A DNA stretch of 64,000 nucleotides from Maratus speciosus (GCA_963932465.1 OZ010800.1:37748352-37812351); one strand, 5' to 3'; shown: positions 23,675 to 35,434, counted from the first letter of the stretch. Made by a program: numbers and translations. The notes: a model not told the origin generated them from the sequence alone.

Positions 23675-24421
23675 CTAGAAGAAAGAAATAATTAAATTTT
23701 TTATTTTCCGAAAACACAAACTAAAAAAAAATTATAATAAATGGATACACAAAGAAAAACAAAATTGTCCATTTAAAAAAAAATATATCGTTAAATCATT
23801 TCAAGAACTTTAGGAAAGTTGCAATACATTATATTTGAAGTACTTCTTAAAACATTTTAGCTACAAACAAAATTTATAAATAAAACTGATATACTACTAG
23901 CGATTCAAACACTTGAATATGCTCACTTCAGGAAAATCCCATGCAAGCACATAGCATTACATGTATTTTTAATTTGTTCAGAATGATTACTTTTTTTTGC
24001 AAAATTTCAGACTTCATGTGATATTTGTGTTCTGTGTTATATGACAAATTAAAATTGATCATAATTTAAATATCTGAAGCTTTCAAACGCATTTACAACA
24101 AAGAATGATTTCAATGGCAAATTAGCATTAGTTAAAGGAACAATTTTCATGTACCGAGGGCTGGAATCAGCATCTCTATAGGCCGTTTTAAGTTCCAATT
24201 ACTCAAAAGTAAATGAATGAGATTACAAAATAAAAGCTTTGCACAGCAGTCTATTACATGACAATCTTGCCTAATCAACATTCCTCACATATTTCATCAT
24301 AAGGCTATTTGTGATTGTATTTTAAAATTACAGATGAAAATTTATTTATTTATTTATTACTTAAATTATACAAAGCTCTAAATATGGTAAAAGTGCTATA
24401 TATATACATATATATATTAAT

Positions 24422-25011
24422 TAGGGATGCACCAATATGATTTTGGCTGAATACCAAATATTCAGCCAATAGGTAAACTGAATACCGAATATTTGGCTAG
24501 CTGAATAGTGACTATCAAGATGAATACTGAATATTCAGCCTGACGAATAGTAACTATTCGGCTGAATACTGAATATTCAGCTTGCCAATTACATTTAAAT
24601 TTCAGAATTTGAAAGTATGAATAAAATTTTCTTATATTCTAAAACAAACATTTTAAAATGAAAGTGAAATTTTGAAGGAATTGGACGAAAAATTGTAGAG
24701 TCATATATTGTTTATTTGTGTTAATTTTCACACGTGACACTTTTCAAATAGCAAATAAAAAATCAAAAAGCATTATCTTTATTTAAATATAATTTTATTT
24801 CTAATTATTAAATATCTTCATTAATGGACAGTTAAAAATAGTAGCTGTTTCAAGGTTTGTAAAAATATTTTTTGAAAAGGTCTTTTAAGGGTTCCATCTG
24901 GTCGAATATTTCACTATTCGGCCAAACCGAATAGTTTAACATTCAGCAGAAGCGAATATCCAGTAGTATTGTCGAATACTGAATAGATACCGAATATTCG
25001 GTGCATACCTA
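24422..25011. mobile_element. Non-autonomous hAT with perfect TSD ATATTAAT
   Basis: The ends TAGGGATGCACC and the complement of TAGGTATGCACC lie next to repeated GAATATTCGG/GCTGAATA motifs. ATATTAAT is duplicated exactly at 24414-24421 and 25012-25019. Length is 590 bp; no transposase. It is related in end structure to the hAT at 14438-16162. Confidence 0.9.
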
Positions 25012-25399
25012 ATATTAATGCTGGCATGGATTTTTTAATGTATCATATCTCTTTTCATTTTTTGGTTTCTACTACAAAATATGCATATTAAAACACAAAA
25101 ACTGGTGATATTAGTTATCTAGTTTTAAAGAGAAATGTAGGATAAACAGGCTAAAGTAACCAGTTTTTAAATTGAATGATGAACTATTTTAAGTGCTATT
25201 CAATAATGAAATTGCTAAAGTTAATTCAGTTACATAAGTTGAATAGGATCAATAACTTTACATATCAACCTAAACATCTTTTGCAGGCTTATGCTTAAAC
25301 AAACTGGGACAGATTGTGCAAAGTCTAATAATTTTTTTAATTTGACCTTTTTTTTTTTTTTCAAAATTTACATAAGACACATTCCGACACTTTTTGTAA

Positions 25400-25932
25400 C
25401 CCATTTTCGGCCAAAGGTGCATAAATGCACCATTTCAATAAATATTTTTTTATTAAGACTGTGATGAATATTTTTCACTAATTTTATTTTTCTGGTATTT
25501 CTAAGGGTTCTGGAGACATCTAAAAAATATCAGTAATTCAATTGGAGCAAACACTTTCTGTTGAGAAATTTTCAAAATAAGCTAGTTTCTTTAATTTGAA
25601 GTGGTTATTGACAAATTTCACTTTTTGAAAATGTATAATTATTCCACTTGATATTAATTATACGTTTTTATAATGGATTAAAGTTGCAAGTTCTGCAAAT
25701 AAAATGATAATAAAACAAATGTCATAGAAAATTAAAAAAAAATTATTAATTTTAAATTTAATGGTGCATTAGCGCACCATTGACGGAATGCATGAAAATG
25801 CCAAATGCATTTTATTTCTCAAATAAAATATTTTTCACACACAAAATTTTTTTTTCTCTTAATGAATGTAATTTAAGCATATGGAAAATAATACCACATT
25901 TTATAAAATTTGTATACTTGGCCTAAAATGGG
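25400..25932. mobile_element. TTAA-type MITE with internal inverted repeats
   Basis: CCCATTTTCGGCCAA and the complement of CCCATTTTAGGCCAA form the ends. The right flank is TTAA (25933-25936); the left flank is GTAA, a probable mutated TTAA. Just inside, GGTGCATAAATGCACCATT at the left is matched by AATGGTGCATTAGCGCACCA at the right. Length is 533 bp, non-coding. Confidence 0.75.
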
Positions 25933-26059
25933 TTAAATTCTTGGATGTCAAAAATAAATATTTCCAGGGTTCATACAGAGTTGGGAAGAAAAAATCCAAA
26001 GAGTAGCCAAAAAATTCAAGGAGTCCAAAAAGTTTTAAGGATTTGCCATTTTCTTTCTT

Positions 26060-26096
<37 letters not shown>

Positions 26097-26327
26097 TCGA
26101 TGTTTTTATGTGCTGCATCGTTATGTGGTATGCACACGCCAATTTTTAATGCCAAATTTGGAGGGACAAACATTTCAAAAACAAATTTTACTGTATTAGA
26201 ATCTAATTGTTAGTGCTGAAATTGCACAGTATTCACAATATATTGCTTACTGATTGCGTAAGTTTAAATGCAAAATTGACAATCAATGTTTTTATATGCA
26301 GTGACCAATGGTCAGAAGGGTGGTTCT

Positions 26328-27273
26328 TGATAGAGATACAAACACTGTATTTCTCATTGCCTCTTATCTCCTGTCATAAAACCTCATTTCACAAACTTCA
26401 TTTTATTTCTAAGTTTATTGTCATTCATTTACTTTATTTACATTTATTTATTTCTTAAATAAAGACAGTAATAAATATTTCTTAAACTTTTACTTACCCT
26501 CTCTATTGATTCTAGACAATATCCAGCTGTAATAAAAGTTTCCTGACCCTTTTAACATCCATAGTAATTCATACCATTTTGCCGTTTTTAATTTCATTTC
26601 ATTACCGTACTTCACCGGCAAAAACTTTCTTTCGACTACGTTTCAACTTCCGTGACGATATTTCTCCCGCCAGATGGCGACTTAGAATATCGTTTTCAAA
26701 TCGAATCTTTTCATCGAATCTTGCTTTGCATCGATTCGATGCCGTTCTCTGATTGGTTCGTTCATCTGAAACGACGTTTTCAATCCGACCATTTTTATAT
26801 AAATACGCGATTCTAATCTTAATAAAGTGCACTTTTATCTTCCTCTAATGGAAGAAATATCTCAAGTTACTGAACGTGACTGAACCACGTTCTGGATGTT
26901 ATATGTTAGCTTTTTAATTATGTTTTATCTTAAAGTTTAAGTCTGTGATATTTACAAATAACAATGTCTGTTCTGATATGTGAAACATCGTCATCAAGGC
27001 CTACAAAATGTCTGTTTAAAATGAATGCTGCTTTTTACTATTAATGTCAAGTCTGTGTTTGGGATCAAAAATAAACTGTCTTTATTTTGTTTAATCTGCA
27101 TACGTCTTTACTTTGCCTTCATAAAGATCACAATACCATTTCTACATATTCACTTCCAGGATAATCCTTTTTCCCAGCCAACAGTTTCCACATGCGTTAT
27201 CTGCTTCATTTAATTACATTTTTAACGTGCATAATCATCATATATTTTAAAGTGTTATGATTAAAGCACATTA
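26328..27273 (+). repeat. 5' LTR
   Basis: Starts TGATAGAGATAC and ends AAAGCACATTA. It contains an inverted CCAAT box (GATTGG, near 26752), a TATA box TATATAAATA at 26796-26805 and AATAAA at 26821-26826, a layout compatible with promoter and polyadenylation functions. Open frames of 76 and 62 residues inside are repeated identically in the 3' LTR and have no family resemblance; they are not treated as genes. Confidence 0.92.
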
Positions 27274-27961
27274 AAGGGTTATGGTGGAAAGAAAAGGAAA
27301 GCCTGAAGAAGTTTGAAAAAGTGGAAGTTTTCAGTCAAGTGAGCGATCTTTACGTTTTGTTTACATTTTTAAGTTACAGTTTAATTACGAAATATGTTGG
27401 TTTTCAGTTATTATTTGCAATAATCAAGAATAATTATGCAGTTTTATGAAGATTTAATTTAGTTTGATAAATAATTGGTTTATTTTCACGAACTTTTACT
27501 TTCCTGATTTACGAACTTTGCCCTTTTGATTTTGCCGACTTGTGATTCAGTTTGTTTTGAAATAACTTTAATTTGCAGTTTTATAGAAGATACCAAGAAG
27601 ATTTATTTTAGTTTACTGAAATTTTGAGTTGATTTTGCTGACCTTTCACCTGTTAAAGCTGAACTTTAATTTTTGATTGCTGAACTCTGTATTATTTATC
27701 GAATAGTTTTGCCGATTTCAGAACTTTTTTTTTTCCCGTTTTTCATTACAATTTATTATGACAATAGACTGTTATTTTTATGATTTGACATTATGAAACT
27801 TTTATGTTAAAATTAGTAATTTTTTTCTTCCAAAAACAAGTGCTTGACAGAGGAAGAAGAGCTGATCATTAAGTGGGGGGGGGAGGGGGGGGCAGTCATA
27901 CTGTGGTTACTAAAAGTTTTTTTCTTATTAAATTTTGAAAATTTTTCCTCTTTTCCCAAAA

Positions 27962-28951
27962 ATGGCCACTAACATAATTGATAAGCTGAGCTCCAGAAAT
28001 TACTCCACATGGAGCTGTGATATGAAATATCTACTACTTGAAAAGGGCCTATGGGAAATTGTTGAGAAAAAACAGAGTATCCCTGAAATAAGTACCACAG
28101 TCACTGCTGAAGACGTCGAAAAATTTAAAACCCGTGCAAATAAGGTTCTATCGCTGATTTACCTTAACATTGAACCTGAGTTCAAGCGATTAATAGCAGA
28201 TTGTTCTGAACCAGTAGATGCATGGGAACGCCTTCATAAAAACTTTCATCCAGACTCCCGCACCCACCATATGACAGTCTTCAATAGTTTGATGGAGGAA
28301 AGGATACGACACGGGGAAACAATGAATTTATTTGCAACAAGGCTGAAGAAAATATTCATGGAAATTAAACAAATTGATAAAAATTTTTCCGAGAATTATC
28401 TCAGCTATCAGTTTCTACGTTTCCTTCCATCAAAATATGACACATTAGTACAGCAAGTTTTGGCCAGGCCAGATGATAGTTTTAAATTTGACCTCATCGT
28501 CGACGAATTAGTAGCTGAAGAGACCCGTCAAAAATTGCGTGACAAAGATGGTGCAACATATGTTAACATTTCCAATACCCATAAAACGGCTGAAAAGCAA
28601 TCTTCCGTGAAACAAAAATCTACTTTTCGTAAGATTCAACGTAGAAGATGCTGGAGGTGCGGCAAACCAGGGCATCTACAAATAAATTGTTATGCCAGAG
28701 TCCCAGGTAGCCCTCAGTGTTCAAGAAATGTTTCTCCTGTGCGTTATAGACGTCGCAGTTCTACAGAAAGATCGGGTTCTCGCCATCGTCATCGTCACCG
28801 GTATTGCTCATCAGAAAGACGTTGCACTGATTCATCATCTGACCCATCTGCTGATTCCTTCACCGACTCCTTTGCTGATTCCTGTGATGACTCTCCTGAC
28901 ATATCACCTGTTGCTCCCAGAGGATCTAGAAACCGGAGTGAGATCATGTAA
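27962..28951 (+). CDS. Gag polyprotein, Copia type
   Basis: A nucleocapsid/capsid-type protein of about 329 residues, if translation starts at the second methionine (MATNIIDKL), which aligns with usual Copia gag starts; an upstream in-frame ATG at 27935 adds nine residues. The N-terminus has the DKLSSRNYSTWSCDMKYLL motif of the retrotransposon gag (UBN2/DUF4219) family, followed by the helical gag core with LHKNF and FLRFLPSKYD. A CCHC zinc knuckle (CWRCGKPGHLQINC) comes next. The C-terminal 80 residues are unusual: an Arg/His/Ser-rich segment (RRRSSTERSGSRHRHRHRY) and then an Asp/Ser repeat (SADSFTDSFADS). The frame is intact. It would package element RNA in the cytoplasm; polymerase functions must come from another element. 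Confidence 0.93.
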   Translation: MATNIIDKLSSRNYSTWSCDMKYLLLEKGLWEIVEKKQSIPEISTTVTAEDVEKFKTRANKVLSLIYLNIEPEFKRLIADCSEPVDAWERLHKNFHPDSRTHHMTVFNSLMEERIRHGETMNLFATRLKKIFMEIKQIDKNFSENYLSYQFLRFLPSKYDTLVQQVLARPDDSFKFDLIVDELVAEETRQKLRDKDGATYVNISNTHKTAEKQSSVKQKSTFRKIQRRRCWRCGKPGHLQINCYARVPGSPQCSRNVSPVRYRRRSSTERSGSRHRHRHRYCSSERRCTDSSSDPSADSFTDSFADSCDDSPDISPVAPRGSRNRSEIM

Positions 28952-30656
28952 TATTTTTCTTTGTCTCGGAGGGACTTTTGGCACAGTGGAGCTGCACTGG
29001 GCCCCAATGATTCTGTCCCTCTCTTCTAATGCTGAGGGTAATCGAGATTATGTTGTAGAAGTTGCACCTGAGGTTATCTCAGGTCCTTCCAACAATTCTC
29101 AAGATTCCCCGCTTACGAGGGGGGGGGGGGGGGGGCAGGGATTTGGAGTCCAGATGCATTTTGTTTAAACCACTTTGCCGAAGGTTTCCTTGTTATTAAA
29201 TGTTAATTCGGTTTCTGAGTTTGGAATGTTGGTGAGATGAGCTTCTTACAGTTAATTTTTCTGATGTAATGTTAATTTTAAGCTAAATATGTTTTAAGTT
29301 TAAAGTATCTCATTCATATATAAATTTTTCATATAAATCGTACCTCATTAAATGCTGTTATGGTGAATTGAATTGTAAAAATTGTTTTTTTAAGCTTTCT
29401 GTCGCTACACTGTACCTTCTGAAATTGTTATTCACAAGTGTTAAAGGATTAGTGTAGACGCTTGCTACTTAACTTTGTTAATTTGCCTATATGCATTTTT
29501 TTTATATCATCAGCGTCACTTGATCATGCCATAAGTTTTAAAGAATTCTTTTTAAAGAGGTTTATTTTACATAGCAGTTTTTAATATTTGAAAGACCTCC
29601 AATATTGTGATTAACTGTGCTTATACATTGAAATTTATTTTATGCATATCATTAATTCTTGCTTTGTTCATCCTAGGCATCTAGAGCGCCATCCTATTTT
29701 ATGTGGTTTAATTGATTCTGGTGCACCAGAAGACTGCGAGTTGTATGAATGAGCCCTTTATTCATTTATGAATACGTAAGCTAGTTAGTTTGTAAGAGCC
29801 GTTAGTTCCTGTCTCTCGAGCCTAGATGTCTGGAATATGAATCATCAATAACTGTTTAATTATCTACATAACTTTTTTTTTATATAATTGTAATAAAGAA
29901 TTGTATTTAATGTAACATAGTGATCAAGTTGTCATATTGAGCTGATGCTGACATTTCCAAATTGGAAATTGTTAGATTTTTGAATTGGTACGTATTCATC
30001 TTTTTCTTTAAGTAACTGTGTGAGAATTTTGCATTTAACATTGTTGGACCTTTTTTTAAACCTTCTGTCTGGATTACGTCGACCTCTGGTCTTGGACTTA
30101 GAAGGTGTACCTTATAGCCAACAAGCTTTCATTAAATTGGATCATTTTCTTTTATCCAGCAAGTTCTCCATGCATTACTACTTCATTTTTCAATTTAAAT
30201 TGTTGAGATCATCAATTGTTAAACCTTTCTAGTTAAATTGTTAAAATTTGTTAAATTTTTCGTAGTTAATCCTTTTGAAGTATTTAAAACTTCTCTTTAA
30301 ACTTGTTAATGAAGTTCAAACTTCACTTTTTCAACCATTTAGGTTGTTTCAATTTTTGAGGTTCAAAATTGAACCATTTTTCAAGTCCTCAAATTGGGGG
30401 GGCATTTAAATTTTTTTAGGTGTAATGTTTCAGGTTTGCACTTTAAAGTTATAAATTTTCAAGTTTAAAAACCCTTTCATTTTGTTGTCCATTATTAATA
30501 TCCAGTTTTTTTTATAGTTTTATGTTGTTAAACTTAAAATTTTGTGAAGATGCTGTTTGGTGATAGTCTTTGGATTTTTTTTTAAATCCTTCGTCTTTGA
30601 GTTTACTTGTTTTCACAAGTTATCTCTTTTAAGAGACAATGAGAGGGGGGGGCATT

Positions 30657-31605
30657 TGATAGAGATACAAACACTGTATTTCTCATTGCCTCTTATCATC
30701 TCCTGTCATAAAACCTCATTTCACAAACTTCATTTTATTTCTAAGTTTATTGTCATTCATTTACTTTATTTACATTTATTTATTTCTTAAATAAAGACAG
30801 TAATAAATATTTCTTAAACTTTTACTTACCCTCTCTATTGATTCTAGACAATATCCAGCTGTAATAAAAGTTTCCTGACCCTTTTAACATCCATAGTAAT
30901 TCATACCATTTTGCCGTTTTTAATTTCATTTCATTACCGTACTTCACCGGCAAAAACTTTCTTTCGACTACGTTTCAACTTCCGTGACGATATTTCTCCC
31001 GCCAGATGGCGACTTAGAATATCGTTTTCAAATCGAATCTTTTCATCGAATCTTGCTTTGCATCGATTCGATGCCGTTCTCTGATTGGTTCGTTCATCTG
31101 AAACGACGTTTTCAATCCGACCATTTTTATATAAATACGCGATTCTAATCTTAATAAAGTGCACTTTTATCTTCCTCTAATGGAAGAAATATCTCAAGTT
31201 ACTGAACGTGGCTGAACCACGTTCTGGATGTTATATGTTAGCTTTTTAATTATGTTTTATCTTAAAGTTTAAGTCTGTGATATTTACAAATAACAATGTC
31301 TGTTCTGATATGTGAAACATCGTCATCAAGGCCTACAAAATGTCTGTTTAAAATGAATGCTGCTTTTTACTATTAATGTCAAGTCTGTGTTTGGGATCAA
31401 AAATAAACTGTCTTTATTTTGTTTAATCTGCATACGTCTTTACTTTGCCTTCATAAAGATCACAATACCATTTCTACATATTCACTTCCAGGATAATCCT
31501 TTTTCCCAGCCAACAGTTTCCACATGCGTTATCTGCTTCATTTAATTACATTTTTAACGTGCATAATCATCATATATTTTAAAGTGTTATGATTAAAGCA
31601 CATTA
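30657..31605 (+). repeat. 3' LTR
   Basis: Same ends and internal signals as the 5' LTR (TATA box at 31128-31137). It differs by an extra ATC in the CTCTTATC region and by one A-to-G change in GAACGTGRCTGAACC. Confidence 0.92.
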
Positions 31606-31699
31606 GTTCTGAGTAAAAAAAATTTGAAATTCACAGCAAATCTTTTGAAAAGTTACACCAGAGGGGGAGGAGGGGGAAATCCACTCTCGATACTAGCTA

Positions 31700-32165
31700 T
31701 GCGCTTTTTCCGCGACTCTTTGACGAAATTCGCGTTTTTTCGCGATCTTTTGACGAAGTTTGTGGGGATTTTCGCGATCTTTTGAAGAAATTTGTGGTTT
31801 TTTCGCGATCTTTTGAAGAAATTTGTGGTTTTTTCGCGATCTTTCGACGAAATTTGTGGGTTTTTTTCGAGATTTTTTGATGAAATTTGTCGATTTTTCG
31901 CGATCTTTTGGCGAAATTTGTGGGGTTTTTCGCGACTTTTAGACGAAATTTGCCGTTTTTCGCGACCGTTAGACGAAATTCGCCATTTTTCGCGATCTTT
32001 TGACGAAATTTGTGGGTTTTTTCGCGATCTTTTGACGAAATTTGTGGGGGTTTCCGCGATCTTTAGACGAAATTTGCGGGGTTTTTCGCGATTCTTTGAC
32101 GACATTCGCGTTTTCCCCGCGATCCTTTGACGAAATTGGCGATTTTTCTGCAAACGATTGACAAA
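31700..32165 (+). repeat. 31-bp satellite array B
   Basis: About fourteen copies of TCGCGATCTTTTGACGAAAT followed by TTGTGGG and a T-tract. It is the same family as the arrays at 1945-2600, 32500-33080 and 50250-50760 but a distinct subfamily (TTGTGGG instead of TTCGCG). The adjacent CCGAATTTTCGGA dyads at 32190-32270 may be the end of a carrier element. Long minus-strand open frames here are by-products of the stop-free unit. Confidence 0.85.
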
Positions 32166-32365
32166 ATTTATTTTTTTCGGCGACCAACGTCCGAATTTTC
32201 GGATTGGTGATCGATTTTTTAAAATTTTCGGAAATGAATTGTCTGACATTTTCGGAAAATTCGGATTAGAATCAGCCCTAGGTCATATAAATATAGATTA
32301 GTCAAATCCCAAACACTTATTATGTATATCATATACATGATACATCTTAAAGATAATTTTAAAAG

Positions 32366-32368
<3 letters not shown>

Positions 32369-32408
<40 letters not shown>
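32369..32408 (+). repeat. Poly-A run of about 40 bases
   Basis: A pure A tract between two satellite arrays. It could be a retroposed tail or a simple repeat; no retrotransposon body was recognised upstream. Confidence 0.7.
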
Positions 32409-32410
<2 letters not shown>

Positions 32411-32499
32411 ATGCTAAACGCAACATACGAGGAAAATTATAACAAGTTTTGAATTTATTCTTTTAGAACAGCGGTAATCGCTTTCTTTGAAGGTGAAAT

Positions 32500-33080
32500 T
32501 TTGACGAATTCGCATTTTCTTTAGCGATCTTATGATGAAATTCGCGTTTTTTTCGCAATCTTCTCAGAGAAATTCGCTTTTTTCGCGATCTTTTGATGGA
32601 AACCGCGTGTTTTTCGCGATCCTTTGACGAAATTAGCTTGTTTTTCGCGATCCTTTGAAGAAATTCGCTTGCTTTTCGCGATCCTTTGAAGAAATTCGCT
32701 TGCTTTTCGCGATCCTTTGAAGAAATTCGCTTGCTTTTCGCGATCCTTTGAGGAAATTCGCTTGCTTTTCGCGATCCTTTGAAGAAATTCGATTGTTTTT
32801 CGAGATCTTTTGAAGAATTTCGCTTGTTTTTCGCGATCTTTTGAAGAAAATCGCTTATTTTTCGCGAACTTTTCGGGGAATTTCTCGTTTTTGCGCGATC
32901 TTTTGGGAGAAATTCGCGTTTTTTCTCGATCTTCTAAAGGAATGCGCGTTTTATTTTGATCGTTTGACGAAACTGACGTTTTTTCCGGCGATCTTTTGAT
33001 GGAAACCGCATGTTTTTCACGATCCTTTGACATAATTTATGAATTTTTTCCGCGATCGATTGACGAAATTTGACAGCGTT
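32500..33080 (+). repeat. 31-bp satellite array C
   Basis: The most regular array. Four or five successive near-identical units of exactly 31 bp lie between about 32630 and 32790 (CGCGATCCTTTGAAGAAATT then CGCTTGCTTTT), with more diverged units to each side. There are three CpG per unit. The 167-residue minus-strand frame here is a 31-residue repeat forced by a stop-free 31-bp unit. Confidence 0.88.
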
Positions 33081-34130
33081 TTTTGGAACATATTTGCGAA
33101 AAATACGATTTTTACGAGATAAAATTTAAAATAAAGGTCGGCTAACTGTGTCGAAAAACGGACTTTACGGACCTAATAATTGAAAAACGGACCTAGTGGG
33201 AGACCTATTAAGATTATCCTACCCAATCAATGCTGTGCTTCAGATGAATGACGTGCATAAAGGATTTACCGTGCGTTATACAATCACATTTTTTTTTTCC
33301 TCGGCAGCAATATCGCTTGCGTCCGAAGCCGCAATACAATTTAAGGAGTTTCTAAGGAGTGGTTTGCTTATCTAAGTAGTTCTAAGTACTACTTGGGAAT
33401 GTTTTCATTTCCAAGGAGTCTAAGGAGTCTGTGCAAACCCTGTATTTCTCTGAAATTCTCGTTAGAAGACGGATCAACAATTTTAACAATTAACGCAAGA
33501 GATATATGCTATTAATGTATTATACATTATATTAACTGCAACATTCAAAACAAATTTGATGAAAATATTTCAATTTGAAGTTTTCATACAAGTGTTTAGC
33601 TGAAGCTTTTTTCTTTAAAATAAAGAGAGGATAAAATCCATCAACCAAAATTCAAAATTTCCTTAATGTAATACTGAAATACAGTTGCATTATAAAGAAT
33701 CCGAATAATAATATTTTTTCAATAATGTATTGAAGTTTAAATGAAATATACATTCACGAATATTGAAAATGAAAAAAACAAACAAACAAGAATTACATTA
33801 TTGCATAAGAAGCTTTTACTGGTTAAAATTATATCATATTTAAAATGAAATGTGCATTTTCCTGTGTTGAAGTATCATTTAATTATACATGGACCACGAA
33901 TAACAGCACATAAAAGAAAAAGAAATTTCGGAAAAATTAGGCGATTATTGTTAACAAAAAACATTTATTTTGATCTTAATTTTTAAGATTATTCGAAATA
34001 CTTTAAAATTTTTTTTTTCAAATAACTGATGTACTGGACATACAGTTTTTTTCTTTTTTTCTCTTGCCATGTTTTAAAAAGAAACTGAGCAATAGTAAAA
34101 TATTTTGATGCCAGTGCATTAATCTATCTA

Positions 34131-35434
34131 CACCGGCCTCCAAAAGTTAAGGTACAGGGACTGGATGCTTTCGATTGCACACATTTTGTCAAATATCTAC
34201 AAAAATTATTGCCGAATTGTTCTTGAACTTCTGGGATGAAAAGAACATGTTTGATTTTATATTTATCGGTGAAGATTTAGTTGGTGGTACAATTAGGGGG
34301 CTAATAATAAATTTAATAATAAAATAATATTTGCAATCACCTATGTAACAGGAAAGGTTGGAAATGGTTTGTCACTGTGGTAAATGACTAATTGGGTCCT
34401 GTTCAACGTTTGTATGCATTTGTGTAAGCATAGCACTCATATTCGTGAAGATGTTAACGTTTTTGTGAAAAACTCAAAAGGTTTTCTGTTTATAGCATAC
34501 AGAGTTTTCAACCAAATTTAACGCAACTTTCCAAAAACCTGACAAAGAGTAGTAGAAACATTATACTGCAATTAAAACATGAATATATTGAATATTTGAT
34601 GAGATATGGGCATTTTTATGAGATAATTTTTAACGGCGCATGCGCGGAAGATTTCAAAGTTTTTATTTCATAATTTGGTAGTAAGCTATTTAGGTCAACT
34701 TATATAAAAAGTCCAGTCAAATATCGCGAAAATTCACAAAGATAGGGTCGATATAGTGAGTTGCTTCCTAAAAATAGCTTTATTATAAGGGATTTTCCAC
34801 AACTTTTCAATCAGCTCGCTATATCTTTCTAGGTTTTCACAATATTTGATTGAACTTTTTTTTGAAGTTGCCCCAAAATACTGACTACCAAATTATGAAA
34901 TAAAAATTTTGAAATCTTCCGCGCATGCACAGTTAAAAATTATCTCATAAAAATGCCCATATCTCATCAAATATTCAATATATTCATGTTTTAATTGCAG
35001 TATAATGTTTCTACTACTCTTTGTCAGGTTTTTGGAAAGTTGTGTTAAATTTGGTTGAAAACTCTGTTTGCTATAAACAAAAACCTTTTGAATTTTTCAC
35101 AAAAACGTTAACATCTTCACGAATATGAGTGCTATGCTTACACAAATGCATACAAACGTTGAACAGGACCCAAATAGTCATTTACCACAGTGACAAACCA
35201 TTTCGAACCTTTCCTGTTACATAGGGGATCGCAAATATTATTTTATTATTAAATTTATTATTAGCCCCCTAATTGTACCCCCAACTAAATCTTCACCGGG
35301 AAATATAAAATCAAACATGTTCTTTTCATCCCAGAAGTTCAAGAACAATTCGCCAATAATTTTTGTAGATATTCGACAAAACGTGTGCAACCGAAAGCAT
35401 CCAGTCCCTGTATTTTAACTTTTGGAGGCCATAG
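34131..35434. mobile_element. 1.3-kb near-perfect palindrome, TA-flanked (mariner-type foldback)
   Basis: The whole element is an inverted repeat: arms of about 630 bp with only scattered differences, and a loop of about 50 bp near 34785. The ends read GGCCTCCAAAAGTTAAGGTA and its diverged complement. TA lies outside both (34129-34130, 35435-35436). GGCCTCCAAAAGTT ends resemble Tc1/mariner elements. No coding frame remains. The transcript of either strand would fold into a very long hairpin. Confidence 0.87.

Larger units (their letters stand above)
26328..31605 (+). mobile_element. Young LTR retrotransposon, Copia type, gag-only
   Basis: Two long terminal repeats enclose a 3.4-kb interior with one intact gag frame. 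A 5-bp target duplication GTTCT borders it exactly (26323-26327, 31606-31610). Ahead of the right LTR is a purine tract (GAGAGGGGGGGG). By eye the LTRs differ by one substitution and one 3-bp indel over about 946 bp, so insertion was very recent. Between the gag stop (28951) and the right LTR no reverse transcriptase, integrase or RNase H frame is present. The only possible pol trace is a DSGA motif at 29714-29725, in LIDSGAPED, reminiscent of an aspartic protease. The element must therefore have been mobilised in trans. Confidence 0.92.
25965..33442. mobile_element. Composite hAT-like unit holding a Copia-type element and satellite arrays
   Basis: The left end is CAGGGTTCATACAGA; the right end is the complement of CAGGGTTTGCACAGA. 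Both ends have subterminal AAGGAGTC(C/T) motifs. TATTTC lies directly outside both ends, consistent with a decayed 8-bp duplication. Inside are the LTR retrotransposon at 26328-31605, 31-bp satellite arrays at about 31700-32165 and 32500-33080, and a 40-base poly-A run at 32369-32408. No transposase is visible, so the outer unit may be a satellite-filled MITE enlarged by insertions. The pairing of the ends is inference. Confidence 0.6.

Noticed and set aside
25945..26199. Open frames across a long T/A homopolymer
   Set aside because: Low-complexity translation of a poly-T run.
26602..26832. 76-residue minus-strand frame, repeated at 30934-31164, and 62-residue frames at 27025-27213 and 31357-31545
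   Set aside because: Identical because they lie in the two LTRs; no homology signature and opposite strand or no plausible start for a retroelement gene.
31653..33033. Long minus-strand open frames (198 and 167 residues, rich in SRKN/DREK repeats)
   Set aside because: They lie wholly in the 31-bp satellite. A stop-free unit whose length is not a multiple of three gives repeating open frames by itself; no protein family resemblance.
32500..33080. Regular short repeats suggestive of a CRISPR array
   Set aside because: Units abut without unique spacers, and the window has spliced genes and eukaryotic transposons; it is a satellite.
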